A stretch of DNA of 64,000 nucleotides from Cristatella mucedo (lineage: Eukaryota > Bryozoa > Phylactolaemata > Cristatellidae): positions 1,441,501-1,505,500 of the forward strand of contig WPIO01000059.1 in assembly GCA_009760855.2 (NCBI GenBank), read 5' to 3'. The notes under the pieces are model-generated. The model did no database searches. It was not told where the DNA came from and worked only from the letters and a program-made list of their open reading frames with translations. The translations under genes were made by a program, and so were the position numbers. Each line of letters begins with the position of its first letter. Position 1 is the first letter of the stretch. Positions 32,601 to 44,115 of the stretch are shown one piece after another.

Positions 32601-34808
32601 TGGGGTGACTTCTCGGCCGACCAACTGCCATCGACATGGGAACAGTGCATTCACGGCGCAGTGAATTCACAAGCACACCAGTCGCCGCGATTACGAGGGA
32701 GCTAACAAGATTTGTACTCAAGCATCATAGCATATGTAAGCATCAGCCAAGAAGTGAAAATTGCAACCAGTCGTGTGACTGTTTAGGCTCATGCTAAGGC
32801 TGCAGTTTTCCAAGGGAGGGGGATTGAAAGTTGACCTTGGCATCACAGGGTCAGGGAGAGGCATATCTAGACGGTTGAGATCTGGCAAGCCTGATCCCAA
32901 TTGGTTGGTTAAGAGGGGGAGTGGAGGGCCAACGACCCCAATCCTTTGGCTTGGCATACCTATAGGGTTAGTGGAGGCTAACTCGGCATCCTTTGATTGG
33001 CTAGGTCGAACCTAAAATTAACCAAAGGAAGTTTCAGAGCGTTGCAACAACTATTTACTCCAAACTTTGCCTAACAAAGCTGTACTTTGCACAAGCTGCA
33101 TCTCCATTTAGCACTAAAACCTGTACATACAAAGTTCCGGAAAACCTTGACGAGTTCAAGCAACTATTCATACCCATACAAGATCGAGTGATCGATCGAT
33201 AAAATCGATAGGGATCGATAAAAGGGAGAGGAGCAACGGAGAAATGCAGAGCCTGGGCAGGCACTTCACAAGCGAGACCCGGTCGACTGGCAAGACGAGC
33301 CACGGCACATCTTAGCAGACGCGCAGCAGAGCAGCAGATAGCTGCCAGGTGACCAATAGAACCAAAAAGATCTGCAGAAGCCACTCATCCACAAAACAAG
33401 AAAAGGTGGCACCCGGTATGAGTGCTGCACAGACGAGTGCGGTCACACACCGCTCGCCACAGTAGAAACGAAGGGAAGTGAGTGGCTAAGCCTGTGGAAG
33501 AGCAGCATAAGGTTTATTATGCACACAAAAAGTCAGTACAAACCCTTCATAGCCACGACCTTTTTTTGTAACACTGCAGCTTCCTAGTTCATCGCTAAGC
33601 CATCCGTCGAAATAACCAATCAGACGGCCAAAAAAAAACAGGTCTCTACACGAAGACCAAGAGTACTGCCCAGCTTTACTCCATCCATGCTGTGGCCGAG
33701 AAAGCAGTGGAGCAGTAACATCGGTCACAAAAAGGCAGATTGAAGGACCAACTAGGTGCCACCTCGTTTGCTGCCTCGTAGGTGATGTGCAATGCTTGAG
33801 TGTGTCTAGTTTTTAAAGCCTTTCGTCACCTAGTAATAAAATGAGCCTTAATTATCTTATCCTTCAATGCTCATTGAGCTAATACCGTAGTACCTCAAAA
33901 CACGCGTCTTTTTTACCGCTCTTCCAAACAACACGTCGAATTTAGGTCTCTATTAGCTAAGCTTGAAAAAGCTGGTTTTAACTCAGCCACTCCAGAGCAC
34001 GGGTCCTTAACTGCAGCGGTTGAAGGTGCAGCTCCGTTCGATTCAACGTTGCTGCTTCATACACCGCCCCCTCCCATTCTTTCGATAACAATAAACGTTC
34101 TTAACAGTACTGAGAAATGATTACAATAGTAAAAATAATAGTCATGGACTCGATAAAGCGCCCTCCGAGAACTCAATCTCTTTCTATGCACTTAAATTTG
34201 TTTGCAAATGGAAACGCGACTGAATGGTGAATAATGTACGATGTTTGCAAGAACTTCGGTTTTCGGAAGAATTCTGCAACGAACGCGAACGCACACGAGA
34301 GCGCTCTATGTCGGGAGGCGAGAATGATTGAAAGATCCCGATTGCCAGGTCTATCACGTATGTGCCATAAAACGCTCGCACTCTGAGGAGCTCGGGATTC
34401 AAGTAGCCGCCACAAGATATCAATAGGAGCTCACTGATCGTCCAGGAGACGACCCGTTTTTTTAATGTCACCGTACAAGACAGGTTCGTGGCGGCTTGCC
34501 CACGCGCCTAGCAACGTAAGCCAATGCACTAACAATAACAGCACCATAGCACACCGCTCTCCACTGCTCTCGGACAGCTACTCTTTCCCCTAATCTACAA
34601 ATGACTAATTAGAGCGTTCGCGTACGTACCCCACGAGAAGAAAGGTCAGAATGAATGTGACGAAGTAGTTGGTCTGGTAATACAGCAAATTATTGACAAT
34701 CCTGTTTCCCCATCTGGCATGATCAGTCAAGCTAGGAGGCTGAAATCTAGCAGAACTGAACAGAAAGTCGTTTAAAGGCCGCAGTGGAGCAAACTCCACC
34801 GCGTCCAT
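29508..34808 (-). CDS. ARL6IP5: ARL6IP5/PRAF2-type PRA1-family protein (3 exons, complete)
   Basis: The complement join is 34630-34808, 31359-31576, 29508-29650: 540 nt, 179 aa (human PRAF2 178, ARL6IP5 188). The family are small ER/Golgi membrane proteins that affect trafficking and glutamate-transporter exit. The PRA1 domain covers about residues 35-150. The signature NNLLYYQTNY is at about 39-48. Four hydrophobic segments come in two pairs (FVTFILTFLLVG, VLATAVALTLFVYA, then LGALVVLTVVYVVINAIGGI, FVFIFGILLPTALVGV). The cytosolic tail reads HASLRLRNLSNK, then KRTPMGLLLESLGQEQEAGS. That tail is closest to vertebrate PRAF2, while the position beside UBA3 fits ARL6IP5, so this is probably the single ancestor-type gene of both. 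It diverges from UBA3 with 676 bases between ATGs. Junctions are GT-AG and in frame. Confidence 0.94.
29783..29840 (+). repeat. Dispersed repeat D, short copy
   Basis: TTTGTGGGCGTGGCACTGCC, then a CGTTCCGCCCCAGCC block. Two longer copies are at 30.1 and 46.0 kb. It does not match the LINE or SINE families seen here. Confidence 0.6.
30115..30300 (+). repeat. Dispersed repeat D
   Basis: AAGCCTTTGTGGGCGTGGCA, TTGCCATCACGTGGTTCC, then GTGACCGTGTCC and CCACTATCTGTC, in the same order as the 46 kb copy. Confidence 0.6.
30391..30800 (+). mobile_element. SINE-2, split by LINE-A
   Basis: The head GATGGCACGGCAGACTAGGT and B-box region (30391-30477) are separated from the body CTGCAAGCGGTGGCGATTG (30705-30800) by a LINE-A 3' end. 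It lies in ARL6IP5 intron 2. Confidence 0.85.
30478..30703 (+). mobile_element. LINE-A 3' end, nested in SINE-2
   Basis: GTGCTTATGCGTGCTGACAC to the stem-loop and (ATT)n, with SINE-2 sequence on both sides. Confidence 0.9.
30840..31112 (+). mobile_element. SINE-1 copies, partial
   Basis: A fragment around GTCCTGCAGCAGGCAATTC (30869) is followed by a fuller copy (30955 on): GGGGCAAGGCACTCGCAC, GTGGGTTCGAGTCGTG, GCAAGCGGTGGCGACAGC, ending AATGAGGCTGTTTAATC. Confidence 0.7.
31359..31576 (-). CDS. ARL6IP5: ARL6IP5 exon 2
   Basis: Follows GCCGTTGCAG (minus) and ends GGCAC/GTAAGT in phase 1. Encodes LLHPVHMLTGVLATAVALTL onward to FGILLPTA, covering most membrane segments. Confidence 0.95.
33191..33220. 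promoter_or_regulatory. ATCGAT cluster
   Basis: Four ATCGAT hexamers in 30 bases, similar to the core of DRE/DREF sites in insects. A role as an enhancer or insulator is speculation. Confidence 0.3.
34131..34260 (-). mobile_element. LINE-A 3' fragment
   Basis: GATAAAGCGCCCTCCGAGAA, CTCAATCTCTTTCTATGCAC, then GACTGAATGGTGAATAATG. No AAT run is left. Confidence 0.75.
34630..34808 (-). CDS. ARL6IP5: ARL6IP5 exon 1
   Basis: Starts MDAVEFAPLRPLNDFLFSSA, carries NNLLYYQTNYFV, and ends GTGGG/GTACGT in phase 2. Confidence 0.95.
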
Positions 34809-35484
34809 ATCCGGAGTACGAAAGGTGAAGGACGTCCGAGGATATTCTCGAAGGAAGAGTCTGCTGTCCTAAATTTAGATGAGACTGACGTTCGTTAATT
34901 TTTCGTGTAGAATAATAAAAGAAATACGAACTAATTTTTCTAATCGGTCATTAATCTGGGCTTTGTTGTTATTTGTTGTATCGATCGGCAACTCTGTGGT
35001 GCCCGAGATTATGAACTATGACCGTAACAGCTGAGCCTCGATTAAGATTTTGAGCTTTGCCGCTGAATTGAAATTCGTATGAGATAGCTGTGGAAAGCAA
35101 AGGCTTTTGACTTGAATTTTTTATAATTGTATACAATAGTGGTTATTGTGTGATTTATGACCTGGCTACTTGTGCTTGACCGCAGTTGCTCGGCTGAAAC
35201 GACGGTCTGCTCATGAGTCTAGCGCTAGGCATGAGCGGTTGTCAGCCTGTTGATGATTCGGCTGGAAGTCGCCGGTCTCTATCAGGCGTAAAGTACAGGC
35301 TATTGTTTTGCTTTTACTAATTTAGTGTTGCTGCTAGTGCTGCGTGCAGAATATCGAGCGCTGTATTTCTATCGTCGGCGTATTGCTAACTTCAGGTCTT
35401 GGGAAATCGCACGCGGTTACGCCGCTATCGGAAATTAGAATGGCCGCGCGGCCATAACAACTCAAATTGGATCAGCTGTGAAAG
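34809..35484. promoter_or_regulatory. Bidirectional promoter region, ARL6IP5 / UBA3
   Basis: 676 bases separate the two divergent start codons, with no repeat inside. On the UBA3 side a 14-base perfect palindrome (TGGCCGCGCGGCCA, 35441-35454) lies 30 bases before the ATG. The UBA3 start itself is within AAAGATGGCG, a YY1-like element. No TATA box is evident. Both transcripts probably start here. Confidence 0.65.
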
Positions 35485-35501
35485 ATGGCGTCGCCCATGG
35501 A
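35485..35501 (+). CDS. UBA3: UBA3 exon 1 (17 bases)
   Basis: ATG with A at -3 and G at +4, encoding MASPM plus two bases. The donor GGA/GTAAGT is perfect. Splicing to exon 2 gives ME-DDWQGRW, matching the shorter human N-terminus. Confidence 0.85.
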
Positions 35502-38500
35502 GTAAGTTTCCGTGCTAACTTCCTTAAAATTGCCTGGCGTCTTTTCGAGCTGGGGATAACACTTTTTTGCTGCATCCCGTCTCCATTTTTCGCCAACCAT
35601 AAATGCCTTCCTTTCTGCAGGGATGACTGGCAAGGACGATGGAGTCACATTCAGAAACTTTTGACTCGATCAGCTCCTTTCGTCACTCCTGACTTCGTGC
35701 CAGGACCCGAGGCACGTAAAGATAGTTGTTGTTAACGAATGGTTCCGGGTTAGATTATCAGACTTTAATGAGGATAATATAGATTATCAGACTTTAATGG
35801 GGATGCCGCTGCAGGTCTGCAAGTTTTCATGTGCTAGGTTGAACCCTGGCGCATGCGGTTATTCAATGTTATGATATGTGCACTCCTAAACCACCGTTCA
35901 TGTGAAGGACACCGCAGGACTGAAAGGACCGTTAGTGAGACCTAGATATGTATATAAATACATGTATACTTGGTCTCACAAGTGACTGCACGAAATCCTG
36001 CTACCGGGTAGTGTATTCCACCAGACGTAGCAGTCCGTCCTAACACTCTGTTAACAAGGTTGCTGAATTGCATGACTGCGTAATTGCATGACTGCTCACC
36101 CGCGCAGGTGGTCAACCAACATTCTGTGCATCCAGATGCTCTTGATTTGCAGAGTGGGTAACACGGAGTCTGCCCCAGCTGGCGACTGGCCGGATGAGTT
36201 GCTCGAAATTCTCTCATGAAACACCCGGGGTTAGTTCCAATTAATAGCGATTAGTGTCTGGGTTCTGATCTGATTCTGCCTCTGCACTGGTTCCACTCTT
36301 ATGTCCGGCTACTGCACAAATCCTTATAAGCCCTAGTTCTTACACAACGACAACTACTCCAACTGCCGACTATGGCACATCTTTTTCAGCGGTCCTGAGC
36401 TGCGACTTCTATGCTACTCACTACCTCAACTGCTCTCCTGACTCTGCTATGCTTCCCACTTTCTCTTTGTTGCGTGAGACAAAGTCTGTTGGCTACCGAA
36501 TGCGTACCGAAAGCTGGTTAGGCTGTGAGTGTGCTATACAAAACTCTCCTGTGTAACACCCACGTGGTCTTTATGACTTTGTGGAGTTATAGACAGAGAT
36601 ACATTACATTAGTTGTGTGCTGGTGGCTAGTGTATAGCTAGATGCATTTGTAGTTTCTTTTAAAGTGTGGTCAAGTCAGGAAATGTGATGCAAGTCGGGA
36701 GTGATTTCCAGGATTTGGGACCATAAGAACTAAAAGCACAGTCTCCAAAGGAGTTTATGTTCGTACGAGGTATGGGTAGACGATTAGATTCCGAAAAGCA
36801 GGTGGTAGGATGCTTAGCCTGGTGGGGGAGTAGATCTGATAGGGTAGGTTAGAGCCAAAGAATGAAGGGACCTAAAAGTGAGTGACAGAGCCTTGAAGAC
36901 GATGCATTGCTTGACTGAGACCCTGTGCCTGTCGGCGAGAAGTGACAAGATGTGGCAACAGCAACGCTTACGACAGACAAGCCTAGCTGCGGAGTTGTGC
37001 ACGAGCTGTAAGCACCTGATTGCACAGGCCGGTAGGCCAGCAAGCAGTGAGTTACAGAAGTCGAAACAGAATGTCACAAATGCATGGACCAATTTAAATG
37101 CAGCATCCCTGTCAAAACAAGCCCGAATTTTAGAAATGTTATGTAGCTGAAAGTCTGCAGACTTACCTGTGGAGCTGATGTGGTTGTTAATGAAAGGTCA
37201 CATTGAAACAGGACACCTAGACTTCGTGCAGATTCAATGGGAGATATGCTAGCAGAACCGATTTTGAGCATTAACCTTTCCCATTTCAGAATCACACTTA
37301 GTTTGCCCATAATTAGAAAGTTGATTTTATCATCATTCACTCTAAACAAAAGCTTGTTGCCATCCGTGTGCAGATGTCATCAATACTTTCAGCAAGGGAG
37401 TTAAGAGAACTCGACGTTTTGGAGGTCTGGCATGGATCAAAGCAAAGGTACAACTGAGTGTCATCTACATCGAAGTGAAAGCCTAGGTTGTGCCTGACAA
37501 TCACATTGGCAAGAGAGAGAGTATAAACCGTGAAAAGAATGGGATTAAGCACAGAGCCCTGAGGTACTCCGTACGTCAGAGGTTTCTCGGACGATTTGTT
37601 CTCATTCGCATCAATACTCTGGAGTTTCCCATTGAGATATGACCTGAACCATTGCAGTGCAGTGCCAGTGATACCCAGGCGAGATGAGAGGCACCCAAGA
37701 AGGACTTGATCGATAGTATCAATAGCTGCTGAAAGATCTTGCAAAACAAGCAGAGTGACTCTACCTAAGTCTCCATCCTAAGTAGGTCGTTATACATTTG
37801 AAGCAATGCTAACTCGGTGGAGTGCTCTAAAACCAGACTGGAACTTTAAAAAAAAACTTACCAGCATGGTTTAAAGTTTGAATAATAGTAGAAGGGTGGC
37901 TGGATGAAAGTTGCCCAATTTCTCTTGGCATAGTGTTGCTTACGTGAGTAGTGGCCCAATTCATTTCATCCCATTCTCTTGCATTGTACGATTGAAAAAA
38001 ACGAGTTTGGCAGTGTTGTCGAAGATATGGTTAGCATCCATTTTGCTGATTGCAGGTCCTTGATTTACTTCTCAACACGTGCAAGCTACTGGTCGTGGGG
38101 GCTGGAGGCCTTGGCTGTGAGCTGCTTAAGGATTTGGCGCTGATGGGCTTTCGCGACATCCATGTCATCGACATGGATACGATCGATTTATCTAATTTGA
38201 ACCGACAGTTTTTGTTTAGGTGTGTACTATGCAGTGATTTGCTAATCTATTGCTCCTAACGGCCAATTCTCCAATGGCTGCCTCTTTAGTCTTGCCATTA
38301 ATTAAATAATTCCTCTGTATGCCTCACCATTGGTCTATCATTGGCCTCCTTCTCTGCCTGTCTCTCCTTATATGTCTTTCTTTTGATTTACAAGGTTTCT
38401 GTTGATTTTGGTACCATTTGTTTAACTTGCCGTGTCTTCCTGGTTTACAATTTCTCCCTGTTCATATGCAAACGATGTGTGTACCAGCATGTGTATCGGT

Positions 38501-41500
38501 GTGTTAGTTTTGCTAGCTCGTGTATCTATCCGCACGTGTGAATCCTGGCTCTTCTAATGCATGTTTCTTGTCATCATCCGCTATATGCAAAAGTTGGTAT
38601 TTGAACATACATGGCAGCACACTGAACCTGGCTGTCGTGAACTGTGTGCAGCTTTTTCAATTTGTAGACAAAAAGATATTGGTCAACCAAAAGCTACAGT
38701 TGCTGCCAACTTCATAAATGGTCGAATTCACGGCTGCAAAGTCACTCCTCATTTTGGCAAGATAGAGGACTATGATGAAGACTTTTACAGAAGTGAGATG
38801 CTGCATTTTATACTTCATTAATGCCTGCCAGTTTAGGGTTTGCTGCAACATTAGGTTGTACAGTAAAAAAAAGGGGTGATTAACTGATTAAACAGCCTCT
38901 TTTTATATAGCAACAGAAGAGCCTTCACGGCTATCACCACCGCTTGCAGCGGCAATAAAGGATCGCTCACCACAGGATTCGAACCCACGACCTTGGGGAC
39001 AAGGTCGTGAAAAGCAACCACCTTACCTAGTGAGCCATCACGGCTCAGTAGCAGAACCGCTCGGAGCCTGTGTATTCTATCGCTGGACAGTTCTTCTGTT
39101 TATAGCCATTCAAATCGGTCATTGTTGGACCATTGCTCAAAATGTTGATTGGTGTTTTTTTAGTTTCTGGCTAATTGCCACCCAGTCTCCATTCTCTCTT
39201 TCTTGCTGAAGATTCTTGAAAGAACTACCACTCAACAGTAGCTCCTGGAACCCTGTAGGCAAGAGTGACTTATCAATACAACAGTCGGGACTAGAGCAAC
39301 ACCATTCTGCTGTAAATGCTCTCTTTTGTGTGACTAATGAAAACTTAGGGAGCAGTGATGGTTATGATGTCGCTCTGCCTCGATCTGTCGGCTGCTTCCA
39401 ATGCTGTCGATCGGTAGATGCCACATTACTCCACTTCTCGCCGACCTGCACTGGCTACCAGTCAAGCAACGGATTGACTTCAAGGTTTTGTCGCTCACTT
39501 TTAGGTCCCTTCATTCTATGGCTCCAGCCTATCTCTCAGATATACTACCCCATCAGGCCAAGCATCGTACCACCCGCTTTTCGGAATCCAACAGTCTAGA
39601 AATACCTCGTACGAACCTCAAATCCTTTGGAGACAGTGCATTTAGTTCGCATGCTCCCAAAGCTTGGAACTCCCTCCCGACCTGCATCAGAGCATCCCCT
39701 GACCTGACCACATTTAAAAGGAACTTAAAAACACACCTATTTAGGACAGCATTTAGTGGGTCCCTGTGATTCGTCCTTGATGTGCTTATACGTGCTGACA
39801 CTGTGCATGCTGCCACTATCCACATTTGCATGCTGACCCTGTGCATATCACCCCTAACCATAATATTCATTTTGTTTGTTTTTCAAGCATGATTTTACTT
39901 ACCATTCAATTGCATCTCCCTTTGCAGCAAATGTAAAGCACCTAGAAAGAGATTAAGTTCTCTGAGGGCGCTTTATCAAGTGCATTATTATTATTATTAT
40001 TATTATTATGCCGGTTGAGCGATTGAGAACAAAGTGCCGCCCTGGCTTGGCCCAGGGATTAAGGTGCTTGCCTTTGACGACCGAGGCCTCTGGCACATAT
40101 GAAGCACCTGGATAGGGATTAAGTTCTCCTAGGGTGCTATACAAATGAATTGTAGTATCATTATCAATCATACTTTTCTTACCTTGTCTAGTCTGTGACG
40201 TGTTGGGTGCTGGTTGGGTTGGCTGTCACTCTTGAGCTGGCTTCTCACTTTCTCTTTGGTGCCTGAGATGAAGTCGGTTGGTCATCATAAGCACAATGAA
40301 AGACCCTTAGGCTTTGTGTGTGCTCTAAAAGCAGCTGGACACTAGCATAGTTGCTTGTGGCTTTGTGGATTTACGGTCGTAGATTCATACCCATGCCTAC
40401 ATTAGTTCACTTCAGAGCCCTCAATGGGCCTTATCCCACAGTGACTGGCCGTTAGTGTCAGCTCGGCATTCGGAATTCATCTAGTTTCCTTGAAGCTGTT
40501 GGCTCGAACTGAAATGCTCTCCTTTCTTTTGCTCTCCTTTTGCTCTTCATCTCGGCTTCTTAGCATCGAATGCAACTCCGAGGTTTTCGATTGTAGCGAC
40601 TGTCTTGTTGGGATAGGGAGGGGGGGCTTTCTGACAGCTGTGGTCTGCAGTGTGCATCGTCTGCGTTTAGATGGACCGAGAAGCTGAGGTGCTGCTGCTC
40701 TGGGCTTTAGTGTTGCCGGAAAACAAGGGCAGCTGAAGTTTTGCACTTCGGTTGCAGCAGTATGAGTTCACTAGCTTATGTTGCCCGGTGAGGCCGGTTG
40801 TGGCTTGGTCATCGTTGTATCGCTGGTCTCTCTCTTTTGCTCTATCTGTCAATATATCTCTCGTGTCTATTGCTATTCGAGTTTTTGAGCAGCGTGGACG
40901 TGTACTGAAACCTGACAAGCGTTTGTGCATATTATTTAGCTTGCTCCAGTGCTCTGTAAATATAATAATTTCGTGTATACCACCCCAAGAGAACTTAATC
41001 TCTATTCAGGCCGTTCACATCTGCCACAGGTCTCGAGCCAATGACTTGGGAAATCAAATGCTAGGCGAGGCGTGACCTTTTCTGGCCTCTACATAAATAA
41101 AAAAAAAATATACAATTCATTTGTATAGTGCCCTAAGAGAACTTAATCTCTATTCAGGCGCTTCACATATGCCTCGGTCTCGAGCCCGCGACCTCAGCTA
41201 GACCTTGGTCAAAGCGAGCATCTTAACCGCTGGACCAAACCAGCTCGGCGAAAGTGTCTTCTCTAGCTTCATTGTCAGCAAGATAGATAAGATCAGAGAG
41301 CCTATCCCTAGACAAAATAGTATCCCAATACTATTAACTGGGCTCATCTCCCTCAATTACTTGCAGCACCTCAATGTCTGCGTTCAAGCTGCTCACGAGT
41401 AACCCCATCCTGGAGTTTGATCCCTCAGTCTGTAAAGGCTACTAGCGCTCTAGACCTCATTGTTATACTTCTGCTATGCATAGATCTGCTTCTGCCTTGC

Positions 41501-43666
41501 ATAATCAATAGATCCTTAGCCTCAGGTCTTAACCCTGCACCTTTCAAAAAGCCTGTGGCTAGGCTACTCATCTACTCATTAAGAAGGCAACACTAGACCT
41601 GGCTTGAGCAATTTCCCTAGTGTCCTACTACCGTTCTTTTCAGAGGCCCTGGAATGAGTAGTGGCCTAAACTGTTATATCTAAAGTTCAAGTCTAGCAAG
41701 TAAGTTTCAATCAGGTTTTCGAGCTAATCGCTCCACTGAGTCAGCATTGCTTCGGATTTATAACGACCTCAGAAATGCAGACTTAGGTAGAGTCTTTGTG
41801 CTCGTTTTGTTTGATTTTACTGCAGCATCTGATACTATAGATCATCAAGTCCTTCTCAGGTGCCTCTCGTCTTATCTGGACATCACTGCACTGCAATTGT
41901 ATTTGATGGTATTTAATGGTATTGGTCTGGGCGAGCACCTTAACCGCTGGACCAAACCAGGCCTGATTCTTTTTAGGTTTTCATATCGTTGTGTGCGGCC
42001 TCGACTCCATCGTGGCCAGGCGATGGATTAACAGCATGCTGGTGAGATGCTGCTGCTGCTGCTGTGGCATGAACAAAGCGCACCTCTGGTTCATATGTGG
42101 CACTAGCTTGCAACACTGGTAGTATGCACTTCAAGGCTCGTCAACACTGCTGCTGTACGTTTTTTTCTGTTGTTCCTTGCGATATTTGGCCACGATTAAG
42201 TCTTCTTTGCTATCTCTTCCCCACTTTATTGTTCTCTCTCTGCCTCCCTCTGTGTGTCTATCTGTCTCTCTCTCTCTCCCTATCTCTTTCATATATACAT
42301 AGATAAATACATATATATTGGGTTGGCAAATAAGTTCCCGCGGTTTTTTGAATTTTGTAAAAGTTTATTTTCAAATAAAAATTAACAACTAATTAATCAA
42401 TAATGTATTCTCCCTTGTTGTTTACAACTTCATCCTAACGTTCAACGAGATTTTCAATACCTCGTTGGTAGAAATCGCCTGGTTTCGACTCGAAAAATGC
42501 ATCCAAGCTTTCAGTTCTGCATCAGTATTGAACGAAACTCCGCGCATTTGAAAAAGATCGAAAGAGGTGGAAATCCGTTTATGCCAAATCGGGAGAGTAT
42601 GGTGGGTGTGGCAGCAGTTCCGAGCCATGCGTTTGAATGGCTTCCTTGGTCATATTGCCGATATGAGGGCGGGCCTTGTCGTGCAGCAAAATAACTCCGT
42701 GCTGCCGATGAGGCCTTTTCTCTTGAATAGCTGTGTTGAGTCGTTTCACCTGTTGAACATAAGAGTTCTGCGTTGACCCTTTGGTTCCGTTCAAGCAATT
42801 CGTAATAGATAATCCCTCCCTAGTCCCACCATATGCACAACATCGTTTTACCTGGACGAAGATCTTGTTTCACGGCGGTATCGCTTGTTCACCCAGGCTA
42901 AGCCATTCCTTGCGCTGCTTCATATTAATATACAGGCATCAGTTTTTGTCGCCTGTAACGATTCGGTAAAGAAATCGTTGCTTGTGTCCATTAGTTGAGC
43001 GATGACGAGCAAGCAAACCAGTGGAAATTGTGGCTCGTTAATTTTTGTTGTTGTCACTTAAAGCATGCGGAACCCATGATCCACACTTCTGAACCTTTCC
43101 CATTGAGTGAAGGTGCTTCCCTATAGCAGTGTGGGAACATTCCACTGACTCTCTGCCAGTTCCCTTGTCGTTTGACGCGAATTTTCGTGCAAAAGTTGGT
43201 TTAATCGCTCTTCATCGAACTCAACTGGACTGCCAGAACGAGTTGCGTCTTTGTCTTTGAAGTCATAAACTTTCCATTTTTGAACTTGGCATACCAACCA
43301 CGGGTGGTTCTTCCAGCCACGGCACCCTCTCCATACACAGCACAAATGTCGCAAGCAGCTCTTGCGGCCTCACAACCTTGATTAAAAGCAAAAAGGGGGT
43401 ATCGAAAATGCTCATTTTTCTCAACTTGACATTCCATTTCAATGATCTGAAAATTAAAAAAAAAATTAACTCGAACAAAAAATATAGATTCCGGTTGAAC
43501 AAAACATCCTCTTTCGAATAAATTTAATTTAATGTATCTATTATTTATTTTAATTTATTTGTAATTTAATTTTATTTGAATTTAAAACATGCCAAAAAAG
43601 TTAATGACAAGCTGAATGTCATAATTAAAAAAACACAACGGCAGGATCTTAGTTGCCAACCCAATG

Positions 43667-43710
<44 letters not shown>

Positions 43711-44043
43711 TATTTTTTTTTATATCTTTCTTCATCAGGTCGCCTTGCTGCGGTTTGACGAGGACAACAGTCTGGACATGAGCTCGGTCGTACCATTGGT
43801 GGACGGTGGCACCGAGGGCTTCAAGGGCAATGCTAGGGTTATACTGCCAGGTCTCACGGCTTGCATCGAGTGCATGCTCGAGCTCTACCCACCGCAGGTA
43901 ACCGCTCGGCGTCAAACATGGAGGCAAGCGTGCTGTCACGAGGTGCCAGAGGTGGCTCACGTGCGTGCACCGCAATCGCCGAAAGTGTCATCCGAGTAGC
44001 AGCAGTGGGCTTGCAATGTGCACTGTGGAGGGCATGCTTTTGA

Positions 44044-44115
<72 letters not shown>

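Larger units (their letters stand above)
31577..34629. other. ARL6IP5 intron 1
   Basis: About 3 kb with few repeats. A cluster of four ATCGAT motifs lies at 33191-33220, and a LINE-A tail at 34.13-34.26 kb. The rest is unassigned; no exon is supported on either strand. Confidence 0.6.
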
